In this document: positions 44,043 through 56,427 of the stretch, in pieces | Position numbering within the stretch: position 1 is the stretch's first letter | Layout: each line of letters opens with the position of its first letter | Source of the DNA: Aegilops tauschii subsp. strangulata | Lineage: Eukaryota; Streptophyta; Magnoliopsida; Poales; Poaceae | DNA: 64,000 nucleotides | Direction: 5' to 3' | Assembly (NCBI RefSeq): GCF_002575655.3 | Contig: NC_053037.3 | Location: 254,605,135 to 254,669,134, forward strand | The notes under the pieces: generated by a model | The model's database searches: none | What the model was told of the DNA's origin: nothing | The model's input: the letters and a program-made list of their open reading frames with translations, nothing else | Program-made: the position numbers and the translations under genes

Positions 44043-46310
44043 GTTGGCGCCCACCGTGGGGCTATCGCACGATGGTTTCAAGTTCTTGGAGGGCAACTTC
44101 GAAGGACTCAAGGGTTACGCTGTGGGCCGGATGACTAAGAGTCGTCGCGGCAAGCTCTACATCGATGATGCAGGCTGGGGCCCCGAGGCCGGCTCAATCG
44201 AGTACGGGTACCGGGTCCCTTTTGGTGGCATACACGTTTTCATTGGCAAGATCGGCGAACCGGGCCCTGAGCCGGACATCTGCACCGACCTCGTCGAAAC
44301 GGCTCAGCGTGCGAGATCTGCCCGGGTCAAGCCTGTCATGAAGCGTGCCTTCGTGGGAGTTATCCATGGAGGGGAATCTGAGGATAGATCGGAATCTGGT
44401 GGTGAGACCGTCGTTTATTCCGGCGACGAGTCATCGACCGGAGAGACCGAGTCGTTATATCAGTTACAAGATGGCTGGATTGGGGGCTGTTCCGATGGCG
44501 ACAGTATTCCGGACCCCTCTAATCTGCCAAACCGGGTTGCGATCTTCATGGCCGGTACGCAACCGGTGCTCCACTCTTCGACCGCAGCGGCAATGATTTC
44601 CGAATCGACAGCGGCAGCAGCGGCCGGGGCAGGAAGCCCTGTGCGACCGCCAGCTCAGGTTCTATCTGATTTGTTTGACGCGTTGGCAACACTGATGGCG
44701 GAGGTTAACCCAGCGGATCAGGATGCGCACAATGCGGAAATCGCGAAAGTGAAAGATCAGATCACCCAGGATAGCCGTGGAGCGGGCCCCTTTGGATGCA
44801 CAAGCTTACCGAATTATGCTGGATCAGAGTGCGTCGAACGAAGTCCTGAAGAGGAGGCACCGAACTCGCCTGCCGCCGGTTTATGACGCTAGAAATCTCT
44901 TTAACACCCCAGGAGCAGGGACCAGTAATCCGCCGGTGGTAAACCGGGCGGAGGCACTTGGAGCAGGAGCACCGGTTTAGCCATGTTTGGTGGATCCGCC
45001 TCGTTAGAACAACATTGTAGCACCGCATGTCCCCACGCCACCGGGTCATTACTCTAACCCGATGGACAGCATTGTCGCAACCGCTTCACGGCTGGCGGCC
45101 ATCCCGATCGAAGGCGATTCTCCGGCGGCGGTCGAGACGCGTCGGGTTAAGGAGCTTCTTCGGACAGCTTTGGTTCAACAGGAGGCTTATTCATACAGTC
45201 GCGATCGGATTCATTCCACTCCCCGTCCAAGCCGGAGTTACAGCAGGCGTATGGATGAACCGGCAGTGTCAAGCAATGCGCGGAACCGTGATCCGCCCGT
45301 GGCAATAACCCAGCGGGTGGTGCTGGTGATGCTCAGGAGGTGGTGGACCGGGCTCGGGCACACAGAGAGGCCGAGTTAGCGGCGCACCATGAAGCCCGTC
45401 AGATTACTCCGGTTCGTCCAACCACATCAGTGGAACCAGGAGTTACCTCTAGTTCTTTGGGAGTGCCATGTCTTGTCCCAGCGTTGCGCAATGTGCGCCT
45501 GCCCAAGGATTTCAAGGGCCCGCGCAAGGTGCCGAATTACACCGCCGATTTATCCCCTGAAACATGGGTCGAAAGCTATGAGATGGCCATGGAGATGCTG
45601 GATGTGGATGATGCGGCATGTGCGAAATACTTCACCATGATGTTAGAAGGGACGGCCCGCACTTGGCTAAAGAGCTTACCGGCTAATTCTATCAGGTCAT
45701 GGGCCGAGTTGAGAGCCCGGTTTATTCAGAATTTCAAGGATACATGCAAGCATCCCATGTCGATTGTGGACTTAGCTGCCTATGTCCAGGAAGAAGGAGA
45801 GTCAACAACCCATTGGGTGCACCTGGTTTCAGAGATTTTGCATTCGTCAGACCGCATCAACGCTGACATCGCAGTTTTAACATGGGAAGGCAATTGCCGG
45901 TTTGAACCCCTGAAGTTGAAGTTGGGACGCCTAAAACGTCATTGTAATGACATGGGAACCCTCATGGCTGCACTGGTGAAGTATGCCGACTTTGATAGTA
46001 CCAAGGATCCCGAGTCTGACGATGATAAGACAGGGAAGGGAAAGAAGAGCGGCAACGCCAAGGGGCAGCACCACAACCCGGCGGGTCATGGAAACGGCGG
46101 CAAGCGTAAAGCGGACCACGGTTTAGACTTTGTGGCTAACACTAATACACGTGACAAGGGCCAGCGGCGTAAGGGTAAACCGCCCCAGCGCGATGGAAGG
46201 CCAAGTCCTAATCCAGACCGTTTGTCTTATCTGTTGAACCAGCCCTGTCCAAAGCATGGGACGAAGGAGGACCCGTCCACGCACCTCTGGAAATATTGTT
46301 ACATCATGCA
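43987..46310 (+). pseudogene. B N-terminal ORF and gag, three frames
   Basis: Frame 43987-44886 starts in the LTR (MAPRLSPFSR) and encodes GLSHDGFKFLEGNFEGLKGY and GYRVPFGGIHVFIGKIGEPG, a conserved N-terminal part of such elements. Near 44780 sense passes to another frame (RLPPVYDARNLFNTPG; then VRTALVQQEAYSY-like to about 45290, with two stops near 44978 and 45005), then to frame 45340-46310 with the capsid: PKDFKGPRKVPNYTADLSPE, WVESYEMAMEML, ARTWLKSLPANSI, FKDTCKHPMS. A Cys/His segment PCPKHGTKEDPSTHLWKYC (46243-46300) may be its zinc-binding part. Dead gag. Confidence 0.85.
44044..44061 (+). promoter_or_regulatory. B primer binding site
   Basis: TTGGCGCCCACCGTGGGG directly after the 5' LTR. 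This TGGCGCC-type site is usual for grass Tat elements and differs from the tRNA-Met site of A, C and G. I do not assign the tRNA. Confidence 0.8.
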
Positions 46311-49300
46311 AGAGTTAAAAATTCTGATTCTTTCCGGTATGATCATGGACCAGGAGGCAGTTCGGGCCCCGGGTCTCACGGGCCGGGTTATGGTGGAGGA
46401 AATTCCGGTTCAGGTTTTCACGGTAATCAGGGTGGACATAACAATCAAGGTAATCAGGGTAGTCAAGGTGGCTATAATCATCAGGGCAATCAGCAGCAGC
46501 AGCAGCAGTCGGGTTACCAGAGCAACCCGAAGCAGTTGAGTAGCGGACAGTATCATGTTTTTACCACTAGCTTGGACAAGCGCGATCAGAAGCTCCATAA
46601 AAGGGCAGTGAATGCTGTTGAACCGGCGGTGCCCCGTTATTTGCGCTGGTCTGAGCAGCCGATTGTGTGGAGCAGAGAAGATCATCCACCCCGGGTTGAC
46701 AATCCGGGTCATCTGGCTCTGGTGGTGGCACCGCAGGTGGGAGGTTATAAGTTCACTAAGGTACTCATGGATGGAGGGAGTAGTATCAATATCCTTTATT
46801 ATGAAACTTTCCGTCGCATGGGGTTAACAGATAAAAATCTTAAACCGTCCAATACGGTGTTCCATGGTGTGGTGCCTGGTAAGTCGGCATATCCTGTTGG
46901 TAAGATAGCTCTGGAGGTGGCTTTTGGAGACGAGCATGACTCGAGATCAAAAACCTTGACCTTTGAAGTGGTGAAAATCAGTAGCCCGTACCATGCCCTA
47001 TTTGGACGACCAGCTTATGCTAAGTTTATGGCACGGCCTTGTTATGTCTATTTGCAGCTCAAGATGCCGGGTCACAAGGGAACTATAACCGTGCATGGGA
47101 GCCGCAAGATTGCTCTGGAGTGTGAAGAAGGTGATGCGGCTTATGCTGAGTCGGTTTGTGCAACAGAAGAGTTGAAGTTTTACAAAGACAATGTTGATCC
47201 GGCAGATATGACTTCATTAAAGAAACCAACTACAGAGCATGATCCGGCCCTGAAGTTTAAATCGGCTGATGAGACTAAGCTTGTTGACTTCGTACCTGGC
47301 GATTCGTCCAAGCAGTTTAGCATCAGCGCTAACATGGATCCGAAATAGGAAAGCGCGCTCATCGAGTTCATCCATGAGAATCGGGACATCTTTGCATGGA
47401 AGCCTTCTGACATGCCTGGTGTACCGAGAGAACTCGCTGAGCACACTCTCAATGTTGATCCTAAGTGTAAACCGGTCAAGCAGTTTCTCCGCCGGTTCAA
47501 TGAAGAAAGACGCAAAGCTATTGGAGAAGAAGTAGCCAAGCTCTTGGCGGCTGGATTTATCGTTGAAGTATTCCATCCTGAGTGGTTGGCTAATCTGGTG
47601 CTGGTCCTCAAGAAGAATGGCACTTGGCGTATGTGTGTACACTACACAGATCTTAACAAAGCTTGTCTAGCAGATCCTTTTGCCCTTCCCCATATTGATC
47701 AAATTATTGATGCTACGGCGGGTTGCGAGCGTTTAAGCTTTTTGGATGCATATTCTGGTTATCATCAGATCAAAATGGCAGTTAAGGACCAGGAGAAGAC
47801 AGCCTTCATAACACCCTTTGGAGCCTTCTGCTATGTGTCCATGCCCATTGGGCTCAAGAGTGCCCAGGCGACTTATCAACGGTGTGTGCAAAATTGTCTT
47901 CATAAACAGATCGGCTGTAATGTTCACGCCTATGTGGATGATATTGTGGTAAAATCAAGGAAGAAGGAGACATTGATTGATGACTTGAAGGAAACCTTTG
48001 ATAACCTGCGGGTTTATAAAATGATGCTTAATCCGGCCAAGTGCGTCTTTGGTGTACCTGCAGGCAAGCTCTTGGGCTTTTTGGTGTCTAACAGGGGCAT
48101 TGAAGCTAATCCGGAAAAGATCAAAGCCATCACCTCCTTGGCTAAACCGAAGTGTATCAATGATGTTCAATGCCTGGCAGGCCGGATTGCCGCGTTGAGC
48201 CGGTTTGTTAGTCGCCTTGGCGAGAAAGCCATCCCTTTGTATCAGATGCTGAAGAAAACGGATAACTTCGTCTAGAGTGACGCCGCTAATGAAGCATTTG
48301 GAGACTTAAAGCGGCAGCTAGCTAATCCGCCGATTCTCGCTGCTCCGGTTGACAAAGAACCATTGTTGCTATATGTGGCAGCTAACGCTCGGGCTGTTAG
48401 TGTGGCTATTGTGGTGGAGCGCAAGGAGGCAGGAAAGGAATATCCGGTTCAGCGGCCGATTTATTATATCAGTGAGGTACTTATTGAGTCCAAGCAGAGG
48501 TACCCGCATTGGCAAAAATTGGTGTATGGGGTTTTTATGGCAGGCCGGAAGCTCAAGTAGTATTTCCAAGGTCATCCCATCATGGTGGTCAGCTCTGCTC
48601 CGTTGGGAGATATAATCCAGAACAGGGAAGCAACTGGCCAGATTGCTAAGTGGGCTATACAGCTCGGGCCTCACGGGTTGAAATACATACCCCGAATGGC
48701 GATCAAATCTCAGGCACTTGTGGATTTCATCAATGATTGGACAGAATTACAAGCGCCAGAAGAGAAGCCGGATCACACTTATTGGACTATTCATTTTGAT
48801 GGGTCCAGGCAATTGGAGGGCTCGGGGGCTGGAGTCGTATTAACTTCCCCACGAGGTGATAAGTTTTGTTATGTTCTCCGTTTAATGTTCCCTTACACTA
48901 ACAATGCAGCTGAATATGAGGCTTTACTCCATGGTCTTCGGATGGCTAAGGAGATGAACCTAAGCCGTGTTAAGTGCTTCGGTGACTCGGATCTGGTGGC
49001 TCAACAAGTGTCCGGCACTTGGGATTCCAAGGACCCACTCATGGCAGCATATCATCGTGAGGTGGATGTTGTTGCAGGTCACTTTAAAGGTTATCAGGTG
49101 GATCATGTGGACCGGCGGAAGAATGAAGCGGCGGACGCTTTAAGCCACCTGGGTTCCCAACGTAAACTGGTTCCACCTAATGTATTCCTGGATGTTCTGC
49201 ATAATCCGTCCGTCAAGCTCCCTGGTGAAGAGGATTTGGCCGTTCCTGATCCGGAAGCTCAGTTGGTGGTAGCTCTTCATGTTATCCCGGATTGGACGAT

Positions 49301-50552
49301 TCCATATCTGGCGTATATGAACCGGGGCGAGTTACCAGAGGATGAAACTTTGGCCAGGCAGATAACCAGGCGGTCCAAGTCCATGACTATTATCAATGGA
49401 GAGTTACATCATTGTAGTGTGACAGGGGCGTTTCAACGCTGTGTGTCTCCTGAGGAAGGCCGTGAAATTTTGCGTGAGATCCACGAAGGAGATTGTGGTC
49501 ACCACGCCGGTTCAAAATCTTTGGTGGCCAAGGCGTTCCGTCACGGTTTCTATTGGTTGACAGCTCATGCTGATGCCGAGGACTTGGACAAAAGATGTGA
49601 TGGCTGTCAGAAATTCTCAAGGCGCGCTTATGTACTGGCTCAAGAATTGAGGATGATTCCAATCACCTGGCCGTTTGCAACTTGGAGGCTGGATATGGTT
49701 GGGCCTTTCAAGAGGTTCAAGGACAAGAAGACCCACCTTTTGGTGGTGATTGATAAGTTCACGAAGTGGGTGGAGGCAGAGCCAGTTAGTAAGTGTGACG
49801 CAGCCACGGCGGTTCAATTCATCAAAAAGGTGATCTTCCGGTTTGGTTTTCCACACAACATTATAACAGACAATGGTACCAATCTGTCAAAGGGTGCCAT
49901 GAAGGAGTTCTGTCAACGTGAGCACATCCGGCTTGACGTGTCATCAGTGGCTCACCCCCAGTCCAATGGTCAAGCGGAGAGGGCCAATCAAGAGATCTTG
50001 AGAGGCATCAAACCCCGGCTTATGGTTCCTTTGCAACGGATGCCGGGTTGTTGGGTTGAGGAGTTACCTTCTGTGTTGTGGAGCATCAATACCACACTCA
50101 ACAGATCGACAGGATACACACCATTCTTCATGGTTTATGGAGCGGAAGCAGTTCTTCCTAGTGACATCCGTTATGACTCGCCTCGTGTAGCGGCATATGT
50201 TGAAGCTGACAATGAGAAGGCACTGCAGGAAGCTCTTGACCTGTTAGATGAGGAACGTGACATGGCGGCAGCCCATTCGGCGATTTATCAGCAAGATCTG
50301 CGTCATTATCATAGCCGCCGGGTTAGAACCAGAACCTTTCAAGAAGGTGATTTGGTGCTTCGGCTCATCCAGGATCAGACGGATATGCACAAGCTATCCC
50401 CCCCTTGGGAAGGACCCTTTGTGGTCAGCAAGAATCTACACAACGGGTCGTGCTACCTAATCGATGTTCGAGAGCGCAAAGACTCACGTAAATCGGAGGA
50501 GGAGACCAACCGGCCGTGGAATATTGCTCATCTTCGGCCTTACTATACTTGA
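46311..50552 (+). pseudogene. B pol: PR, RT, RNase H, aRNase H, integrase, three amber stops
   Basis: One frame from 46296 to TGA 50550. Gly/Asn/Gln-rich start, protease LMDGGSSINILY (46765-46800), RT with DIFAWKPSDMPGVPREL, FHPEWLANLVLVLKKNGTW, YTDLNKAC and catalytic YVDD (47931-47942), classical RNase H (about 48290-48560), archaeal-type RNase H (HFDGSRQLEGSGAG, D at 48798; NNAAEYEALLHGL; NEAADALSHLG), integrase zinc region (HHAGSK...CDGC, 49500-49610) and core D 49692, D 49869, E 49977 (D-X35-E). TAG stops at 47346, 48273 and 48558 break it; each can come from CAG or TGG by one transition. Otherwise no frameshift. A recently silenced pol. Confidence 0.93.
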
Positions 50553-51838
50553 GCTATAGGCTCTGCTTATGTACATATTCTGACAATGTATATATTATGA
50601 TCAATACAATAAACCGGAACCTCAGCTAAAGTGGGGTATCTGTTGTTTTTCTTACATCATGTGTGGTTACATGGAGCTTACAAAGCGGCGTCCGGTTTAC
50701 CCCTTGATTTAGCTTCTCAAAGCTTCATATTAGATCACTTGGGGGCTTGGTCGTATCCGAACCATAGCTACACCTCTTGATCGGCGTAATGCCACAGCAT
50801 CACTTGGGGGCTTGGTCGTATCCGAACCATAGCTACACCTCTTGATCGGCGTAATGCCACATCATCACTTGGGGGCTTGGTCGAACCCGAACCATAGCTA
50901 CACCTCTTGATCGCGTAATGCCACAGCATCACTTGGGGGCTTCGTCGTATCCGAACCATAGCTACACCTCTTGATCGGCGCAATGCCACAGCATCACTTG
51001 GGGGCTTGGTCGAACCCGAACCATAGTCACACCTCTTGATCGGATCAAAGCCACATCAATCCGGGGTGAAAAAGAGTGTTGTAAAACGACAGCTCAAACA
51101 TAGGCACCCACTGAGCACAGCTCACAATGTTGTTTGGAGATTTTTTGTTGTCGAATTTAGGGCCTGGCAGCCCGTGAAAAGCCTCGACTACAACAGTTTT
51201 TTTGCCTTTTTCTAAGTTTCTCTTTCTTTTGATAAGATTTGTGATGTTTTCAAACCGGTGTTTATCAACCCGGTTAGGCTGTCAACTACAAGTTGTCAGT
51301 ACATGATCAAATTATAATTCGGAGACTATCAACCCGGTCTGGATTTGACTCAAAGTCACCAGTATGGAATAAAACCGGTGTTTATCACAACTCGGAACGG
51401 TTTTATTGTAAACCGGCATCATATAAATGGAGTTACTTCTACTCCGGATTAGGGTTCTTACCCTCATTACAAAGTTGGTCAGCCAACACTATACTTCACG
51501 GTCGCAGGTATCATATATTTCCATAGTTGGTTATCTTTTACAACCTTGGTTATAAACCTTGGTCATATATGTATTTGGGTATCATGACCCGCCCGGTGGT
51601 AAACCGACAGGGCGCTTTAAGTTTCTTATCTGCAGGAACAACTTGTATAAATAGCTATGGATTATGAACATCATATCTTAAGCATGGCGGATTAACACGC
51701 ATCAGTTGCAGATAAATATGCACGAAGGCATAACAGACCAAGTGTTTTAACTAGCCTATTACAAGGCGTTTCAGTGCCCAAAGGGATAACTGTTTCTCAA
51801 TAAGCATTGCAGCATGGAAGACTAAACCGGCCCCCGGC
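50553..51838. other. B post-pol spacer
   Basis: Non-coding 1.3 kb between pol and the antisense gene. Holds the 65-bp tandem array (50736-51060), AAACCGG-type blocks (51255-51420, 51590-51605) and AT-rich text. It must contain the 3' end of pol RNA-side sequences and the terminator of the antisense gene, neither of which I can place. Confidence 0.7.
50736..51060 (+). repeat. 65-bp tandem repeat, five units
   Basis: Units start at 50736, 50801, 50866, 50930 and 50995, each beginning CACTTGGGGGCTTGGTCG and holding GAACCATAGCTACACCTCTT and AATGCCACAGCAT. The G-rich start looks like the element's own polypurine tract. Related single copies (CTTGGGGGCTA) occur at 52926, 53005, 53093 and 53185. 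Confidence 0.9.
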
Positions 51839-54800
51839 TTATGATTGCTTATCAGCTTGACCTGACGGCTGGGGATCATCTTGCACCGGTTCATCTTCTT
51901 CGTCCCTACCCAGCGGCTGGAAGTCAACAGTTGTCCAGTCGATCCCAGTTAAAGCTTGGAACACAGCCTCGTCGCTTATAAGGGTGGACGGTTCAATGTC
52001 AGGGGCATAAGTGTGCTTACGGATTGGAGGGATCAGGTTTTGAGCCTCAGGAGTTGGTGCAGCAACCCGCTTGTTATTGGTATCATAACTCGCCTGGTAA
52101 AATGAAAGATCAGCCCCTTCAGCAAGTTGACAAGCCAGTGGACGTACTTCCCGGTTTATGGCACGGAGATCTTCAGTGCAAAATTCTGATCCATCTTCTT
52201 TTAAGCTTGGGTAGCCTTTAGCCACGTCCGTCGGATCAAGGTCAGGCACCCATGCTTTTGCCCGGGTTAGGGCGGTCAGAGCGCCAGCCCTTGCAGCTGA
52301 CCTCTTCAGCTCTTCTACCCGGGCAGGCAGCATAGATAGCCTGTCTAAGGTATCCTTGATTAACGTTGGGGGCGGCTTATTGTGAGAAGCGGTACAGATA
52401 ATTCGTTGTTCGCCGGTATACAGCTGCTCTATCAGAGTATAGGCCGCTTTTAATTTCTTCTGTACGTCAGAGCCCAGATGGCTAATACGAGTTCCTGCAT
52501 CAGTATAAACGTCAGTAAACCGGCAACACATGGGAAGATATGTTGAAAGTATAAAGCAAGGATGCTTACCAAACATAGCAGCGGTCATCGCATGTACTTG
52601 CCGCTTTACACCAGTCAGCTCGTCTACCACCGGTTTGAGAGCTGCCTCTGCGTTTTCAGCTCTTTTCTGCAAAGCGGACTTCTCCGTGTTCCAATCCGCA
52701 CGCTCCTTGTTGAAGCTCTCCTTTAGCTTTTCCATAGCGGCTAAGGCGCTCGTCAGCTCATCTTTTGCCTTGGAAGCTTTGGCCTGTTGGGACTTGATAT
52801 TTTCTTGCAGATCGGCGATTTGAGATTCCTTTTTGCTCAGCTCAGCCTATAAAGAGACAGATATATAATGAGTTCACAGTACATATTTGAAGTACCAAGC
52901 ACACAACAAGTTATGCCCTTAGTACTTGGGGGCTAATGCATATTTGCTCTTAATCAGAAATTTTTACAAGTCCCAAGCACAATACAAGTATTAAGCTTGG
53001 CACTTGGGGGCTAATGTGTATTTGCTCATAAAATGCTGATATGGGAATTTTTCTACAAAGTCCCGGTTCATCTTTACAAAGTTAAACCGGCCCTTGGGGG
53101 CTACATCAATGAAGTTAAGATGCATTGTTGCAAACATGAACTTGTTACTAAGTCCCGGTTTAACTTGGTATCTTAAACCGTCACTTGGGGGCTACTGGAG
53201 TTGATAAGCTGCAAGTAAGTATAAGAGAGAAACACTTATGAAAGTTACCTCATATCGCTCCTTCATCAATTTTACCAAACTAGCTTCATAGTCACGGCTG
53301 GTACACAGACGGTTCAAGAAGCCAGAGTGAATGTCTTGAGCATTGAGATGGGCGTAGCTTGATAAATCGGCATTCCATTTGCCTTTGCCGATAGCAGAGA
53401 GATCGTCCTTGGCAGTATGCTTTGACAAAGTGATAGGATTGCCAGGAGTGGTGTGGCCAGTGCCAGTAATCATAATGTCATCATCTTGGTCATCACCAGC
53501 CTTCTCTGGAGTTGGCGGTTTGTCAGTATCCTTAACTGGACTGACCGGTTTGTCATCAGTTCGGACAGGGCTGGTTGGCCGGTCTGCATGGCTTGTAGTG
53601 TGAACTTGCACTTGTTCGGCAAGGAAGTCATGGTCTACAGGCGGCGGATCATTAAGCATGTCGTCAGCGTCGGTTTCTTCCGGATCTGGAGTTTTTTCCG
53701 GTTCACCAGCTACATTATCATCAGCCGGTTTGCTTAACCGAGCCTTCTTGCTGGGTCTCGGCTTGGCGCTGAGAAAAGATAGACATAAGGATCAGTACAG
53801 TACGAAAAGACAACACATCACGAATAAAGACACGTGCATAGCTCACCCAGGAACTGTTTTGAGGGGTGCAAGCTGTGTGGCCGATGACACGCCAGAAGAT
53901 GAGTGAGAAGTACCCTGATAATTTCAATCAGACGGGTAAAGAGGCTGGCAGAAACAACCTGCTTTGGGGTATGAAGTATCAATGGGATACCTCTGATCGG
54001 CGTTTCCGAACCGGACTGTTCGGTAAACCGGCGGAGGTAACTACCTGGCCGTGTGCCGGATTGTACGGCGAGCCTCGTGCTGCTGCGTCTTCAAAAGAAA
54101 GTTTGGGTCCAAGTAAGCAAGAGGGTGAGAAAATTTTACTTTCCAGTTTGCTTGACGGATTTTTGATGTTGGTAGTGGATCTGAATCGGAGGAAAGAATG
54201 GTTACCTCTACGTCCTCAGCATGACTACCTTCGGCGTCGTCCTCATAATAATCATTGTCAATGAGATGTACGAAAAATGAACCAAGAGAGTCAAGTTCTA
54301 CCTCTGGTTCCAGATTACCCACATCGTCATCAGCTGGTAGATCGGAGGATGCAGTGGTCCTTTTCTTGGCAGGTTTTTTAACAACCTTGGTCTTTGGACG
54401 AACCGGCTTGACCGGTTTGTCTTGCGGCTTCACCGGTTTGTCTTGTGATGGTTTCTTGTTCCAGAACGGATCATCACCCTGTCAGAAAATAATCACACTT
54501 TCAGAGAATATTTGGACAGAAGCAACTTCAGATAAAAAGATTATATGATTCTTACAGCTGGTGGTTTGTTGAAGGTGCAGAAAGGGAGTAGTCCGGTTTG
54601 GGCACAGACAACCTCCGGTTCGTTCAACATCTTTTTTACAGCCTCAGTGACTTCTGCATCTGTAAGCTGAATATCAATGTGCCGCTGAGCATCCTTCAAG
54701 CTCCCCGTATACTCACACATCAAACCGGAGCGCCGGCTTAAGGGCAGAATACTCCAGCTTATCCAGCAACGAGCAAGATCGACTCCTGTTAAACCGTTCG

Positions 54801-55443
54801 CCATGAAGGCTGTAAGCTTTGATAATTGGGGAGCATAGTTGGCCCTTTCCCTTGCCGTCAACCTCTAAGGAAAAGGATGTGTGTTGCTAAGGCATTCAGG
54901 ACAGTAACCCGGCAGGGGGTTTTCATCAGGTGGAGATGTATCCATGCAATAGAACCAAGTCTGGTTCCACTCTTTGGGGTGACTGTGGAGTTTGGGATGA
55001 GGGAAGGTGACTTCTTTCCTTTTCTGAACCGCCATTCCGCCCAGTTCCGTATTGGGTCCATCCGAGAACTCTGTGCGACGGTTTAAGTGAAAGAAATCCC
55101 TAAACAGTTCGACTGTAGGTTCCTCTTGCAGATAAACCTCACAGAAGACTTGGAAGTGGTAGATGTTGGTCACAGAATTGGAACCAATGTCTTGAGGACG
55201 CAGCTGAAAATTGGCTAGTACATCTCGGAAATTTTTTGAGCCGGGAGGGCTAAAACCTCGTCCAAGATGATCAGCAAACACAACTACCTCTCCGTCCTTG
55301 GGTGTAGGAGGATTTTCCGGGCCAGGGACCCTCCAGTGGATGACATCTTTTTTGGCTAAAGCGCCCGTTTTTACAAGGTTGTTTAGCTGTTCTTCGGTTA
55401 CTCGAGAAGGAGCCCAATTGCATTCATAGACTTGCTTGGCCAT
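51839..55443 (-). CDS. B antisense spliced accessory gene (aORF, Transposase_28-like)
   Basis: Lies opposite to pol. Likely start ATG 55443 (MAKQVYECNWAPS). Exon 55455-54556 encodes WRVPGPENPPTPKDGEVVVF, YHFQVFCEVYLQEEPTVELF and LTAFMANGLTGVDLARCWIS; it resembles PF04195. Introns (minus coordinates) with GT-AG borders: 54555-54479 (GTAAGAAT...CTGACAG), one ending near 53771 (TTTTCTCAG), 53248-52848 (GTAACTTT...TTTATAG), and 52569-52495 (GTAAGCAT...GATGCAG, 75 nt, in frame). Middle exons are Lys/Pro-rich (KPVKPVRPKTKVVKKPAKK) and acidic; exon 52847-52570 is a coiled coil (AELSKKESQIADLQENI); the last ends at TAA 51839. One in-frame TAG at 54865-54867 breaks exon 2. Probably DNA- or RNA-binding, but function is unknown. 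Confidence 0.72.
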
Positions 55444-56150
55444 GGCAATGGAAATCTGAAACATGATTATTGCCGGTTTAAAATTTACAGTGGACACCTA
55501 TACAGCGGTATAAGGATACAAGCATATTGATAAACCGGATTTGGTTATTCGTAAACCGGAGTCTGACAATGGAAACAGTGCAATGCGTTGGCGGTTCAAC
55601 AGGGGACTAATGGTATCTACATGGTTCATCATTTTGTATATGAAGTTAAACCGCCTACGTTAATAGTGAAGGAACAGATCTGAAATAACTAAGTGATGGA
55701 ACAACAGGTTTTGCAAGTTGGTATTACAAATCTGGATCTACCGCGCGTCAGAAAGTGGAAAAATATTCAGAGTTAAATATTCTGGTACTTGAACAGTTGA
55801 AGGATACATATGAGATTTTCTACTTATATGAGATGCACTAATGGAAAGAAGAACTATGGATATTGCTATACGGATAAAAGTCAAGGTTTGAGTCAGGATT
55901 TATTGCACAGCAATGAACACCGACGAACACCGAAGAACACCATTGAACACTGAAACACTAGTAGCAGATCTGGGGTGGAAAGAAAGAAGGCTTACTGATG
56001 CTGATGGAACAGCGGAGTGGCGTCGCGATTCTCTGGTACGATGAGGGTGATGCAGCGGCCGGAGTTGAGGTCAAAGACGAAGGCTTGACGGCGACGGCTG
56101 AGCTCGAAACACTGGGGCGGCGCGAGGAAGACGACGAGGCAAAGAGGTAT
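55444..56150 (-). other. 5' UTR and 5'-UTR intron of the antisense gene
   Basis: Downstream (minus) of a TATA box the leader is CT-rich until a donor CATCA/GTAAGCC at 55996/55995; an AT-rich intron of about 540 nt ends in TGTTTCAG at 55458-55456, 12 bases before ATG 55443. Leader introns of this kind are usual in plant genes. Borders are predicted by eye only. Confidence 0.6.
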
Positions 56151-56180
56151 GAAGGGGAAAGGTGAAAAAAACCCCTGGTC

Positions 56181-56189
56181 CTATTTATA
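56181..56189 (-). promoter_or_regulatory. TATA box of antisense promoter in B
   Basis: Minus strand TATAAATAG, a textbook plant TATA box, about 240 bp inside the 3' LTR and pointing away from it into the antisense gene. Expected start of transcription about 56150. Region 56220-56427 upstream would hold its control elements (a GGCGGTTTAC repeat at 56298-56306 and 56334-56342). Confidence 0.65.
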
Positions 56190-56427
56190 AGGGCAGAAAG
56201 ATAAGCGCCAGGCGTGAAAATCGAGGAGCCTAAATTTTGGATATGAGGCGGAGCTGTCGCCTCGATTGTCGGAGGCTCGTTAATGACAGGTGATGTCACG
56301 GCGGTTTACCATGATCCTAGAAGATGATGTCACGGCGGTTTACAAGATTATGTGAAGATGTTGAAGAAGAAACTTTCTTAAGTATTGAGGATTGACATGA
56401 ACCAGTCCAAATCAATCCGGGGCCTAA

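Noticed and set aside
50736..51060. CRISPR-like regular repeats
   Set aside because: Units are head-to-tail without unique spacers, in a plant retrotransposon; a plain tandem array.
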